A stretch of DNA of 64,000 bases from Magnetococcales bacterium WMHbin3 (GTDB lineage: Bacteria > Pseudomonadota > Magnetococcia > Magnetococcales > Magnetaquicoccaceae). The notes under the pieces were generated by a model. It was given only the letters and a program-made list of their open reading frames with translations. It searched no databases and had not been told where the DNA came from. The position numbers were made by a program, and so were the translations under genes. Where the stretch lies: positions 81,241-145,240 of the forward strand of contig PDZX01000002.1 of assembly GCA_002753185.1 (NCBI GenBank), read 5' to 3'. Positions 42,449 to 51,547 of this stretch are shown here, piece by piece; position 1 is the first letter of the stretch, and each line of letters opens with the position of its first letter.

Positions 42449-43390
42449 ATGTCAGGATACCAGGAAATCCATGCCGGTGTCACCTGTATCGATGTCGGTT
42501 ACGTGCGTCCCGGTTTCGCTGCCGCCTGGTTGATCCGGGAAGGGGAGCGGGCCGTCTTCGTGGAGACCGGCCCCCTGCCGTCCGTCCCTGGGTTGCTGGA
42601 GGCGTTGCGGGCGTCCGGCCTCTCCCCGGAGGCCGTGGAGGCGGTCATCGTCACCCATGTCCATCTGGATCACGCGGGCGGGGCAGGGGAGTTGCTGCGC
42701 CATCTCCCCAATGCCCGGCTGCTGGCCCATCCGGCGGGAATGGCCCATTTGACCGATCCCTCCCGCTTGATCGCCGGGTCCATGGAGGTCTATGGCGAGG
42801 CGCTGTTCCTGGACACCCTGGCCGGGGCCGTGCCGGTGGATCCGGCGCGGATCGATGCCGTCCGGGACGGGGAGTGCTTCCGGCTTGGGGGACGCCCATT
42901 GACCATGATCCACACCCCCGGTCACTGCCTCAATCATCTGTGCGTCTGGGACGAAGTCTCGCGCTGCCTTTTTTCCGGGGACGCCTGCGGCATCGCCTAT
43001 CCGGAGTGTACCGTGGGCGATCGGCCCTTCCTGTTTCCCGCCTCCACCCCCACCCAGTTCGATCCCGAAGCGTATGTCGCCTCGCTGCGCCGGTTGGCGG
43101 CCTTGCGTCCGGCATGGCTCTGCCTGACCCATTTCGGCCCGCTGCCCTGGAGCGATGCCCTGGCCGGGGATCTGGAGGAGATGGTGTCGCGCTACCGGGA
43201 TCTGGCCATCTCCCTGGACGAATCCCTCCCCCCGGAGGCGTGGACCACCGCCTTGACGGCCCTGACCCAGGCGCGCTCGATGGAACTCGGCGGAACCGAA
43301 CAGGCCATGGCGTGGCTGCAAGGGGACATGACGCTCAATGCCCAGGGCCTGGCTGCCTGGAAGAAGCGCATGACCCGCCAGGGGAAATAG
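42449..43390 (+). CDS. MBL-fold metallo-hydrolase
   Basis: A 313-residue metallo-beta-lactamase-fold hydrolase with the metal motif THVHLDHAGG near residue 70, HTPGHC near 156, a metal Asp in LFSGDACG near 177 and a late histidine in LTHFGPLP near 235. A helical tail (about 250-313) follows. The fold is often glyoxalase-II-like or acts on acyl or phosphate esters, but I cannot name a substrate. It heads a four-gene plus-strand operon with very short gaps or ATGA overlaps. Confidence 0.85.
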   Translation: MSGYQEIHAGVTCIDVGYVRPGFAAAWLIREGERAVFVETGPLPSVPGLLEALRASGLSPEAVEAVIVTHVHLDHAGGAGELLRHLPNARLLAHPAGMAHLTDPSRLIAGSMEVYGEALFLDTLAGAVPVDPARIDAVRDGECFRLGGRPLTMIHTPGHCLNHLCVWDEVSRCLFSGDACGIAYPECTVGDRPFLFPASTPTQFDPEAYVASLRRLAALRPAWLCLTHFGPLPWSDALAGDLEEMVSRYRDLAISLDESLPPEAWTTALTALTQARSMELGGTEQAMAWLQGDMTLNAQGLAAWKKRMTRQGK

Positions 43391-43392
43391 CC

Positions 43393-44763
43393 ATGGAATT
43401 GGAACCTGACGCCCGCGTGGCCATCATCGGTGGTGGTCCGGCCGGGTCGCTGACCGCCTTTTTTCTGCTCAGGCTGGCCAGGGAGATGGGGCAGGCGCTT
43501 CGGGTGGAGATTTTCGAGCCGCGCGACTTCTCCCTGACCGGACCGCCGGGGTGCAACATGTGCGGCGGGGTGATCTCCGAGTCCCTCATGCAGAAAATGG
43601 CCACGGAAGGGATCCCGTTGCCCAAGGAGGTGCTGCTGGACGCCATCGACTCCTACGTGCTGCATACCGATTCCGGATCGGTGGCCATCCGTCCCAGGAG
43701 CGACGAGATGCGCATCGCCTCGATCTTTCGCGGCGGTGGCCCGGCCGGCGCGGAGAGCCAGAAACCCCTGCCGTGGCTCAGTTTCGACCGCCATTTGTTG
43801 GAACTGGCCAAGGGGGCGGGGGCGCGCCACATTCCGCGCCGGGTGCGGCGTCTCGCCTGGGACGCCGAACACAGGCCCTTGCTGTTTTTGCAGCCCGAAC
43901 GGGGCGCGGCCCGTGGCGGGGAAGGGGAATTGCCAGGGGAAGGGCCTTATGATCTGCTGGTGGGGTGCGTGGGTCTCAATGGTTCCGGGGTCAAGCTGTT
44001 CGACGACCTGGCGTTCGGCTACCGTCCCCCGCCCAGCGACCGGGCCTGGATCGGGGAACTCTACATGGGGCACGAGGAGGTCCATCGCCGTCTCGGCAAT
44101 GCCATGCACGTCTTCCTGTTGAACATCCCGCGTCTGAAATTCGCGGCCTTGACCCCCAAGGGACATTACGCCACATTGATCATCCTGGGCCAGGATGTGG
44201 ACGAGGCGTTGGCCGAGCAGGTGCTGCGTTCCCCGGAGATGCGGGAGTTGTTGCCGGTGGGGTGGCAAACCCCGGTGCGGCCTTGCCATTGTCAGCCGCG
44301 CATCAATCTGGGCGCCCCCCATCGGCCGTTCACCGACCGGGTGGTCCTGGTGGGGGATTGCGCCTCCTCGCGGCTGTACAAGGACGGCATCGGCGCCGCC
44401 TATCGCATGGCCAAGGCGTGCGCCCTCACCGTGATGACGCGCGGCGTTGGCGCGGAGGATTTCCGGTTGGGCTACTGGCCGGCCTGCCGCCATCTGGACC
44501 GGGACAACCTGTTGGGACATTTGCTGTTTTCCATGGATGGCCTGATGCGTCATCTCCCGCCGTTCCGCAAGGCCATGCTGGCCGTGGTGGGCGACGAGCA
44601 GCGGAATCCGGAGGATCCCCGCCGCCTCGGTTCCGCCTTGTGGGACACCTTTACCGGCAGCGCGACCTACATCGACATCTTTCGGCGCGCGGCCCATCCC
44701 CTGAACATGTATCGCCTGGCCATGGCCATTTTGCGGGCGGTCTTCTTGCGGAGTCGCGCATGA
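43393..44763 (+). CDS. FAD-dependent oxidoreductase, geranylgeranyl-reductase-like
   Basis: A 456-residue flavoprotein with an N-terminal dinucleotide site (IIGGGPAGS near 11-19), a CNMCGG cysteine cluster near 55, and a C-terminal FAD motif VVLVGDCASSRLYKDGIGAAY near 320. This arrangement is like geranylgeranyl-reductase/halogenase-type flavoproteins that act on lipids or isoprenoids. AGGGG lies nine bases before the ATG, and the gene starts two bases after the metallo-hydrolase stop. The stop overlaps the next gene as ATGA. The substrate is unknown. Confidence 0.8.
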   Translation: MELEPDARVAIIGGGPAGSLTAFFLLRLAREMGQALRVEIFEPRDFSLTGPPGCNMCGGVISESLMQKMATEGIPLPKEVLLDAIDSYVLHTDSGSVAIRPRSDEMRIASIFRGGGPAGAESQKPLPWLSFDRHLLELAKGAGARHIPRRVRRLAWDAEHRPLLFLQPERGAARGGEGELPGEGPYDLLVGCVGLNGSGVKLFDDLAFGYRPPPSDRAWIGELYMGHEEVHRRLGNAMHVFLLNIPRLKFAALTPKGHYATLIILGQDVDEALAEQVLRSPEMRELLPVGWQTPVRPCHCQPRINLGAPHRPFTDRVVLVGDCASSRLYKDGIGAAYRMAKACALTVMTRGVGAEDFRLGYWPACRHLDRDNLLGHLLFSMDGLMRHLPPFRKAMLAVVGDEQRNPEDPRRLGSALWDTFTGSATYIDIFRRAAHPLNMYRLAMAILRAVFLRSRA

Positions 44764-45170
44764 GTCTGTTGTTCCATGACGAAAAACCCGTACTGGGAAA
44801 AGAGTACGCCGATGGCGAGGTGATCCTCCGCGAGGGGGAGCAGGGGGATTGCCTGTACGTGATCCTGGAGGGCCGGGTCGAGGTGCTGGTGGATGACGGC
44901 AGCGCCACCCCCTTTCGTTTGGCCGTGATGGAAAAGGATGCCTTTTTCGGCGAAATGGCCATGTTCGCCGACTTTCCGCGCGTGGCCACGGTGCGGGCGT
45001 TGGGGCCGGTGCGGGTCATGTCCGTGGACAAGCGGGGCTTTTTGCGTTGGCTGGGCGAGGATCCTTCCTTCAGCCTGCGCATCATGGTGAAGATGGCGGA
45101 ACGGATACGCCTGCTGCTCGCCGAGGTGGTGCGGTTGCGCGGGGTCTTGCGGGACCAGGCCGGGCCATGA
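44760..45170 (+). CDS. Stand-alone cyclic-nucleotide-binding domain protein
   Basis: A 136-residue protein that is one Crp-type cNMP-binding domain: GEVILREGEQGDCLYVILEGRVEV at about 19-42 and the phosphate-binding cassette FFGEMAMFADFPRVATVRA near 66-84 with its conserved Glu and Arg. It has no DNA-binding helix-turn-helix, so it probably regulates a partner protein. ATGA overlaps on both sides tie it to the flavoprotein before it and the membrane protein after it. A class III cyclase that could make its ligand lies at 5319-7448. Confidence 0.85.
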   Translation: MSLLFHDEKPVLGKEYADGEVILREGEQGDCLYVILEGRVEVLVDDGSATPFRLAVMEKDAFFGEMAMFADFPRVATVRALGPVRVMSVDKRGFLRWLGEDPSFSLRIMVKMAERIRLLLAEVVRLRGVLRDQAGP

Positions 45171-45745
45171 TCCGGAATCTGGTATTTTTCATACTCTTCA
45201 TGCCGGAGGGGTTGTTCACCCGGCTGCGCGCCTATGATCTCTTTCGTTGGGCATTCGTTCTGCAATGCATCCGTTGGGGATCCACGGCCTTCACCACCAT
45301 GGTGACCCTCTATCGGGAGCGCAGCCCCATGCTCCTGCCGGTGCCGTTCGGCATCGACCCCGACAGCTACCGCTATTTCGAGATTTTTCTGTATGGGCCA
45401 TATGGTTTGTTGATTATCACCATCATGGCCTATGTGGTCCATGTACATGGCGCGTCCTGGGCGGCCATCTCCCCCTTGACCATGCGCCGGGCCTGGACTT
45501 TGATCGGTTTTTGTTTCTTCGGTCCCTGGTTGCCCAGTCTGTGCGTGGACAGTTTTCTCATCATGCTGGGTTTCGGCGGTCCAGAGGTGATCATCCCCTG
45601 GCATGTGACCATCGTGGCCGCCGAGAGCCTGTTCACCGCCGCCGGTCTGCGTTCGATCTTCGGCCTGCCCCTGGCGCGCGCCCTTTGGCTGGGGGCGGCG
45701 TGCGGGGCGATGTTTCTGATCCTGGCCGGATCGGTGATCCGCTGA
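45167..45745 (+). CDS. Unknown multi-pass membrane protein
   Basis: A 192-residue protein with about five hydrophobic helices (near residues 4-14, 25-45, 75-95, 108-130 and 160-185). Yip1-like general layout is possible but I do not recognise a family. It is the last gene of the metallo-hydrolase operon; its ATG overlaps the stop of the cyclic-nucleotide-binding gene. A role with that soluble regulator is suggested only by the coupling. Confidence 0.72.
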   Translation: MIRNLVFFILFMPEGLFTRLRAYDLFRWAFVLQCIRWGSTAFTTMVTLYRERSPMLLPVPFGIDPDSYRYFEIFLYGPYGLLIITIMAYVVHVHGASWAAISPLTMRRAWTLIGFCFFGPWLPSLCVDSFLIMLGFGGPEVIIPWHVTIVAAESLFTAAGLRSIFGLPLARALWLGAACGAMFLILAGSVIR

Positions 45746-45875
45746 GGCCGCTTGTGGTTGGCCCTCTGGCTGCCGGTGCCGTCAAATAGCCATCAAATAG
45801 AAAAAGTCAATATATATGGATGGTTGACTGGCAAGATACCCCCTGCGATTCAATGGCTGTCAAACAAGGAGCGCA

Positions 45876-46811
45876 TCATGCCCAGAACGGTTGGTACTGC
45901 ATCAGCTTGCGTGATCGGTTTTCCGGGTTGGCAGGCTTGATCATCCCGGCCTTCACCGTTTCGGTGATGATTCTGGATGCCTGGGTGGCATTGTTCTCCG
46001 ACATGCGGAAACGATCACGTAAGCTTGCATTTGTCAACATTTCGTTGGAAACGTATTTCAGGCACGCATGCTGATAGCAGGCGCGCATGCGGTCTTCCTT
46101 GCTCATCTCATCCATGGCGCGGTAGGCATACAGGGTTACCACCATGGCCTCCTCCTTGAGTTCGAATTTTGGCGCGGGAAGTCCCAACAATTCCACCTGA
46201 GAGACGACTTTGTCGATGCCGCTGCCACGCTCTTCACACATCTTCATGCGCCGCATCAGGGCGGCAAGTGACTCGTTTCGTGATCTAGGCGGCTCGTCCA
46301 TCATGCGCCGAGTGTCCCCTAGAGGGCGGCCTGGGTTGGTGATTTCAATCCGATCGTCGAACAACTCCACCATCGGGCCAGTGCCGGTCAGTGTGAAATT
46401 CTGATGGATCAATGCGTTGGCAATCAGTTCGCGAATTGCCAGTTCTGGGTAGGCGTATATTTCCTGACGTAGCACTGGTCCAATCTCTTCGCTGGCCGGC
46501 AGTAAGGCGTTGATGTAGGCGATTGCGCCTTCAAAACCTACAGCATAACCTTTGCTGCCGGGAACTTCGCGTTTCGTTTTGATTCGATTTTTGCCATCAT
46601 ATTGAATGACACGCAATCCCTTGCGCCCCAATGCTCCAAATTCCGACAAACTTTTCGCGAACAAAATGGCGCCCAGGTTCGTCACGGACCATCCTTGTCG
46701 TCCATCAACCGCCAAACCGTCGCTTACGAGGCGCTCCAATATCCCGACCTTGCCATCAGGGAGCCGTTGTCCTGTCAAGTCGAAATATTTAGAATAATCC
46801 AGTAGACTCAA
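45876..46811 (-). CDS. C-terminal fragment of an AlbA_2/HATPase_c_4 ATP-binding protein
   Basis: A 311-residue frame with the C-terminal part of Schlafen-AlbA-type ATP-binding regulators: the HATPase_c_4 motif ELIANALIHQNF near 125, an EITNPGRPL segment near 155 and MCEERGSGIDKVV near 190, then a winged-helix-like C-terminus (about 235-311). A TTG at 46811 can start it, but the same frame reads GLEADDVLSLLDY upstream, showing that it continues the gene at 46808-47329 after a lost base. As it stands it lacks the AlbA_2 domain and is probably not made as a proper protein. Confidence 0.72.
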   Translation of the reverse strand: MSLLDYSKYFDLTGQRLPDGKVGILERLVSDGLAVDGRQGWSVTNLGAILFAKSLSEFGALGRKGLRVIQYDGKNRIKTKREVPGSKGYAVGFEGAIAYINALLPASEEIGPVLRQEIYAYPELAIRELIANALIHQNFTLTGTGPMVELFDDRIEITNPGRPLGDTRRMMDEPPRSRNESLAALMRRMKMCEERGSGIDKVVSQVELLGLPAPKFELKEEAMVVTLYAYRAMDEMSKEDRMRACYQHACLKYVSNEMLTNASLRDRFRMSENNATQASRIITETVKAGMIKPANPENRSRKLMQYQPFWA

Positions 46812-47329
46812 AACATCGTCCGCCTCAAGTCCAGCCCTGGCGATGCCTTTTCAAAACTTTTAATGTTAATAGTTTGCCACAGTTCTCGTTCCTTTTCCGG
46901 GTACTCCTTGAGCGGTTTTTTCACGCTGCCGATGCGGATATACTCCTGGCCAGCGAATTGAACGGGCATGTGCAAAGCGGCAGGGATTTCCAGGATCACC
47001 ATGGGGAGTCCGGCGCTGTTGAAAGGCATGAAGCGCAGATCCATGCGCGGCGTCAGCGAGCGCACCAGCCAGTGCTCCAGTGCCTCGTTGCCCTTGCGAG
47101 CGTTTTCTGGTCGAAAAGTGGTGCCGTCCACGTCGTGCGTGCCATCCCGGATGCCCCAGACCAGATAGCCATACGGCTCCCCCTTGAGTCGTGCGCCATT
47201 CGACAAGGCGGACACGGTCTCTCCGATCATCTCTGGCGAGTCGTTGTTTTCCTTGAATTCGATCCATTCGCACTCGCCGGGGATCTTAAGAAGATTCGCC
47301 AGCAAGCGCTCCGGTTGCACGGTCTGCAT
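46808..47329 (-). CDS. N-terminal AlbA_2 (Schlafen-like) fragment of a frameshifted ATP-binding protein
   Basis: A 173-residue frame with an AlbA_2 domain: ECEWIEFKENNDSPEMIGETVSAL near 18, GYLVWGIRDGTHDVDG near 54, and YIRIGSVKKPLKEYPEKE near 130. In the intact family an HATPase_c_4 domain follows on the same polypeptide. Here the frame leaves homology after FEK and ends 13 codons later. An extra G near 46846-46848 would join it to the next frame as FEKGIARAGLEADD. These proteins occur as transcription regulators or in defence loci. The locus may be decayed, or the base may be a sequencing error. Confidence 0.75.
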   Translation of the reverse strand: MQTVQPERLLANLLKIPGECEWIEFKENNDSPEMIGETVSALSNGARLKGEPYGYLVWGIRDGTHDVDGTTFRPENARKGNEALEHWLVRSLTPRMDLRFMPFNSAGLPMVILEIPAALHMPVQFAGQEYIRIGSVKKPLKEYPEKERELWQTINIKSFEKASPGLDLRRTMF

Positions 47330-47356
47330 CTCTTGGGACTCCTTGTTGCCAGCCCG

Positions 47357-50300
47357 TCACTCCTTGGCCCGGATCAGGTCGAACAGCTCCGCCAGGGACA
47401 ATTTGCCGCTCATGTCGCCCCCTTCCAGCAGCCCGTCGGCCAGATCCCGTTTGTGGCGATGCAGGGCCACGATCTTCTCCTCGATCGTCCCTCTGGTCAC
47501 CAGCCGGTAGATCGTCACCGGGCGCTGCTGGCCGATGCGGTGGGCGCGATCCGAGGCCTGATCCTCCACCGCCGGGTTCCACCACGGGTCCATGTGGATC
47601 ACGTAATCCGCCGCCGTCAGGTTGATCCCCACCCCGCCGGCCTTCAGGCTGATGAGAAACACCTCCCCCTCGCCGGCCTGAAAGGCCTCCACCCGGCGTT
47701 GCCGCTCGCGGGCCGGGGTGCTGCCGTCCAGATATTGAAAGGCAATCCCCTTCTCCTCCAGCAGGGCGCGGATGAGGGCGAGGTGATCCACGAACTGGCT
47801 GAAGACCAATGCCTTGTGCTGATTGTCCAGCAGTTCCTCCAGAACGTCCCGGAACAGCGTCAGCTTGCTGCTGTCGATGGGGCTGTCGGGGAGCACCAGG
47901 CGGCTGTGGCAGCAGGCGCGGCGCAGTCGCATGATCTCGGCCAGAATCCGGAACCGTTGCTGTTCCGGGGGACCGGCGAACTCTTCCAACGCCGCCAGGG
48001 CCTGGCGGCGCAGGGTCTCGTAGAAGGCCTGCTCCTCGTCGCTCAACTCGACGTGCAGGACGATTTCGGTGCGGGAGGGGAGTTCCTCCAGCACCTGGCT
48101 CTTGACGCGTCGCAGCAGGAAGGGCCGGATCAACTGGCGCAGCCGCTTTTGCGCCCCCTTGTCGCGGTTGCGCTCGATGGGGATCGCGAACCTTTCGTTG
48201 AACCGTTCCAGTGAACCGAGCAGGCCGGGATTGAGGAACTGGAAGAGATTCCAGAGTTCGCCCAGATGGTTCTCCATGGGGGTGCCGGTGGTGGCGATGC
48301 GCAGGGAGCCGTTCAGGGCCATGGCCGCCTGGGAGCGTTTGGTCAGGCGGTTCTTGATGGCCTGCGCCTCGTCCAGCACGATGACGTTCCAGCGCACGGT
48401 CGCCAGCAGTTCCGCCTCCTGTTGCAGCAGGCCGTAGCTGCAGATCACCACATCGAAGGGTTGCAGTCCCTCCAGGGTCTTTTGCCGCTGGCCACCGCCG
48501 AAGAGAATGGCGTTCAGGGTGGGGGTGAACCGTTCGATTTCGTTTTGCCAGTTCATCCCCACCGAGACCGGGGCCACCACCAGCGATGCCCCTTGCGGGG
48601 CGCGATGCAGCAACAGGCAGAGGGCTTGCAGGGTCTTGCCCAGTCCCATGTCGTCCGCCAGGCACCCCCCCACCCCCCAGGCCGCCAGCCGCGCCAGCCA
48701 GTGGAAGCCGGCCAGTTGATACTCCCGCAACTCCGCCTGGAGCGTGGAGGGGGGAGCCGGGTCGGCTGTTTGCGCCAGATCGATTTGTCGCAGTTGTTCT
48801 TGCCAGCGTTCGTCGGCCTCCACGATCAGGCCGGGCTGTTCCAACACCTCCCGCAGGATCGGGGCGGCCAGCGGGTGAAAATGTTGGCCGTCGCCGTGGG
48901 GATCGGAAAAGGCGTCGATTTCCGCCAGGCGTTTGCGGAAATTCTCCGTCAGGGCCAGAAAGCGTCCCTCCCCCAGGGGCAGGAAGCGGCTTTCCCGGCC
49001 CCTGGCCAGCTTGAGCAACTGGCCCATTTTCAGGACCAGATCCTCGTCCACGGTCAGTTCGCCGTCGAGCGCGAACCAGTCCTCCTCCCGCTGGATTCGC
49101 ACCCGCAGCCCATCCATGGCCATGGGACGGCTGACCCGGATCTTTTCGCCCTCCGGCCACGCCACCATCGCCTCTTCCGTCGTGAGCGCCTGCAATTCGA
49201 GCAAAAGTTCCAGGCAGGTTTCCGGATCCTCGAACAGCCATTCGTCCTCCTTGGCGGCGAGGGTGGGGCAGGCATCGATCACGCGCCGGGCGCGCGCTGC
49301 CTCCTCCTTGAGATCGCGCTGGGTTTGCGCCCGTCGTCCACCCACCTCGGCGATGATGCTCCTGCCCCCCTTGCCGGGCTGGAAGGCGGGACCCTCGCCG
49401 AACGGACGCGCCTGCATCGCCACCCGGATTCCCTCGCCATGGGGCCACAGGAGGATGTGGGGCCGGGGGTCCGCCGGGAGTTCCTCGACATCCGCCACGC
49501 CACCCTCCATCCCGGAATGGATGGTCACCAGCGGCGCGATCGCCCGCAGCGCCTCCATGACCCGTTCGCTGGCGGCGGATGGGATTTGCAGGGTCTTGGT
49601 GCCCAGAATTTCGGCGATGCGAATGTGTTCCTTGGTGACCTCCACGAGTTTGCAGCGGGTAGGTAGCTCCAGGGCGGCGGAGACCCCTTCCGTCATCACC
49701 GGGTCGGAAAAGCGCATGCTGATCTGGCCCCCCTTGCGGGTCACGACCAGCACCGGCTCTTCCCGGACCACCTCCACGGGGGTGGATGCCAGCGAATCCG
49801 CCCAGAAGACCAGGGGATGGCCCACCATGGCCAGCATGGCCTTGGACAGGTGAAATGCGTAGGACTCCTTGTAATAATCCGTGTCGCGATAAATGGTCGC
49901 GCAGATGCGGCGGTCCTGTTCGGTGAGAAAATCGAGGGGATCGGATTGCATCGCCAGCCGTTTCAGGGCCACCGGGCGTCCCTTGGACCAGTTGCCCGCC
50001 GCGTTGCGGCTCTGTTCACGGGGCTGGATGTTGGACAGGTATTTGCCGGAGGTTGCGAGCATCCAGACCAGTCGGCTGGCACTGGCGTTGCGGCTTTCCT
50101 GTCTGCTTGTGGCGGCCCCCATCAGGATCATCGCTTTCAAGGCGCGTTCCCAGTTCTCCTCTGGCGTCATGATCAAGACCAGGCTGGTCATGCCGCACTC
50201 CCTGCAGACGGTTGCGGCATACTCCCTGTTGGCTGCGGCATCGGTTCCCATGGCGGCCAGCAGCGTCGCCAGTTCCATGGCTGCCCAGCGGTGGCCGTGC

Positions 50301-51544
50301 TGGCGTGCCTCCCGGAACAGCGATTGCGCGGCGGAATTCTTCTGGATGGCGTACTCCTTGTCGATCCAGAAGCGGGCCACCGCCTTGAACAGGTGCGTCA
50401 GAGGCGGATCGACGTCGAGAACCCTTTGCGCAACGGGATCGAGCAGGCTTTTTGCCGCTTGCACCTGGTTGCGCGCGGCCAGCAGCGTGGCCGTCAGCCA
50501 GGTGAAGCGGAACGTCAGGGAGTGTTTGGGTTTCTTGGCGAGCAGGTCCAGCAACTCCACCAGCCGGGCACGTCGGGTCGGGTCATCGCTCTTCAGCAGG
50601 GCGAGCAGAAAGAAGAGGCCGCCCGGCTCCTCGAACAGGATCTGACGTTTTTCCGTGATCTTGCGCAGCGGTTTCAGCAACTCCTCGAAGATGTGGATGG
50701 TGGTTTCGTGCTCTCCGCGCAGGAAGTGGAGCCACCCTTGCAGGATCGGGCGATCCGCGCAGGGCCGGCCGTCGTCGAGCATGGCTCGCGCCTCGGCGAT
50801 GCGGCCCTGGAAGAGATGAATCGTCACCAGCGACTTGCGAAAGCGTGCGGTCAATGCCTCGTCGGGGTCGTGCCGTCCTTGTGCCAGCAGGGGCAGCAGC
50901 TCCGTGACGTCGGCGAGTTGTTCCAGGCGGTGCGGCACCATGGCGTCCAAGATTTCTGCCTGGATGGCGGGGGGGAGGGTGCCAAGCCACTCCGGGTCGC
51001 AGGGCGCGTCGCAGATCGTGATCAGGGGGTGCTGGTTCGCCACGTTGTCCGGGTAATTGATTTGGGCAGTTTGCAGCAGCTCCGTCATCTGGATCGGGTC
51101 GTTGGAAAAAAGTGCGATACGGATGTCCCTGATGACACGCGAATAGCTGTTGATTGATTGTGAGTAATATTGTTTATTAAATAATGGAAATTCTTCACGG
51201 ATCGCCACGACCATGGCGGCGAACCGTTCCTTCCGGATGGCCTCCAGGGTGGCGTGGCAGGCAACGCGGGGGGCGCAGTAAAACATCACGGTGACGTTGG
51301 AATAGACCAACAGCAGGTTCAGGTGGTGCATCCGTTCGATCATGGGGGCGAGATCGGCCGTGCCCATGGCCTTGCCATTGTGGCCCATGACCCCGGCCAG
51401 CCGCAGGCCTTTCGCCAGGTGGGTGCGGTGGATGGGTTCCTTCAGGATGGACAGGAATTGCAGCACCCGCTGCTCGACCGGGTCGAGAAGTTCGTAATCG
51501 TGGCGGGCGTTGTGTTGGGAATGGTCCTTGGAGGTCATTTCCAT
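47357..51544 (-). CDS. SNF2-family DEAD/DEAH-like helicase
   Basis: A 1395-residue protein. The C-terminal 470 residues are an SNF2 ATPase: Walker A LADDMGLGKT near 963, DEAQ-type box (VIVLDEAQAIKNR) near 1058, TGTPMENHLGELW near 1090, and motifs V/VI (GGVGINLTAADYVIHMDPWWNP, SDRAHRIGQ) near 1300-1345. The first 900 residues are a helical, TPR-like region (about 1-500) followed by a beta-rich region; bacterial SNF2 proteins of this size are common but the N-terminus is not recognisable to me. It starts three bases after the gdhA stop, so the two are cotranscribed. It may remodel RNA polymerase or DNA-protein complexes. Confidence 0.88.
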   Translation of the reverse strand: MEMTSKDHSQHNARHDYELLDPVEQRVLQFLSILKEPIHRTHLAKGLRLAGVMGHNGKAMGTADLAPMIERMHHLNLLLVYSNVTVMFYCAPRVACHATLEAIRKERFAAMVVAIREEFPLFNKQYYSQSINSYSRVIRDIRIALFSNDPIQMTELLQTAQINYPDNVANQHPLITICDAPCDPEWLGTLPPAIQAEILDAMVPHRLEQLADVTELLPLLAQGRHDPDEALTARFRKSLVTIHLFQGRIAEARAMLDDGRPCADRPILQGWLHFLRGEHETTIHIFEELLKPLRKITEKRQILFEEPGGLFFLLALLKSDDPTRRARLVELLDLLAKKPKHSLTFRFTWLTATLLAARNQVQAAKSLLDPVAQRVLDVDPPLTHLFKAVARFWIDKEYAIQKNSAAQSLFREARQHGHRWAAMELATLLAAMGTDAAANREYAATVCRECGMTSLVLIMTPEENWERALKAMILMGAATSRQESRNASASRLVWMLATSGKYLSNIQPREQSRNAAGNWSKGRPVALKRLAMQSDPLDFLTEQDRRICATIYRDTDYYKESYAFHLSKAMLAMVGHPLVFWADSLASTPVEVVREEPVLVVTRKGGQISMRFSDPVMTEGVSAALELPTRCKLVEVTKEHIRIAEILGTKTLQIPSAASERVMEALRAIAPLVTIHSGMEGGVADVEELPADPRPHILLWPHGEGIRVAMQARPFGEGPAFQPGKGGRSIIAEVGGRRAQTQRDLKEEAARARRVIDACPTLAAKEDEWLFEDPETCLELLLELQALTTEEAMVAWPEGEKIRVSRPMAMDGLRVRIQREEDWFALDGELTVDEDLVLKMGQLLKLARGRESRFLPLGEGRFLALTENFRKRLAEIDAFSDPHGDGQHFHPLAAPILREVLEQPGLIVEADERWQEQLRQIDLAQTADPAPPSTLQAELREYQLAGFHWLARLAAWGVGGCLADDMGLGKTLQALCLLLHRAPQGASLVVAPVSVGMNWQNEIERFTPTLNAILFGGGQRQKTLEGLQPFDVVICSYGLLQQEAELLATVRWNVIVLDEAQAIKNRLTKRSQAAMALNGSLRIATTGTPMENHLGELWNLFQFLNPGLLGSLERFNERFAIPIERNRDKGAQKRLRQLIRPFLLRRVKSQVLEELPSRTEIVLHVELSDEEQAFYETLRRQALAALEEFAGPPEQQRFRILAEIMRLRRACCHSRLVLPDSPIDSSKLTLFRDVLEELLDNQHKALVFSQFVDHLALIRALLEEKGIAFQYLDGSTPARERQRRVEAFQAGEGEVFLISLKAGGVGINLTAADYVIHMDPWWNPAVEDQASDRAHRIGQQRPVTIYRLVTRGTIEEKIVALHRHKRDLADGLLEGGDMSGKLSLAELFDLIRAKE

Positions 51545-51547
51545 GTC

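Noticed and set aside
45879..45941. A 20-codon plus-strand frame with a good AAGGAG site ahead of its ATG
   Set aside because: It is antisense to the AlbA/HATPase fragment, very short and without supporting promoter or similarity.
46840..46860. Programmed ribosomal frameshifting in the AlbA_2 gene
   Set aside because: No slippery heptamer of the usual form is present (the local codons are TTT GAA AAG), and no stimulatory stem was seen; a base loss is simpler.
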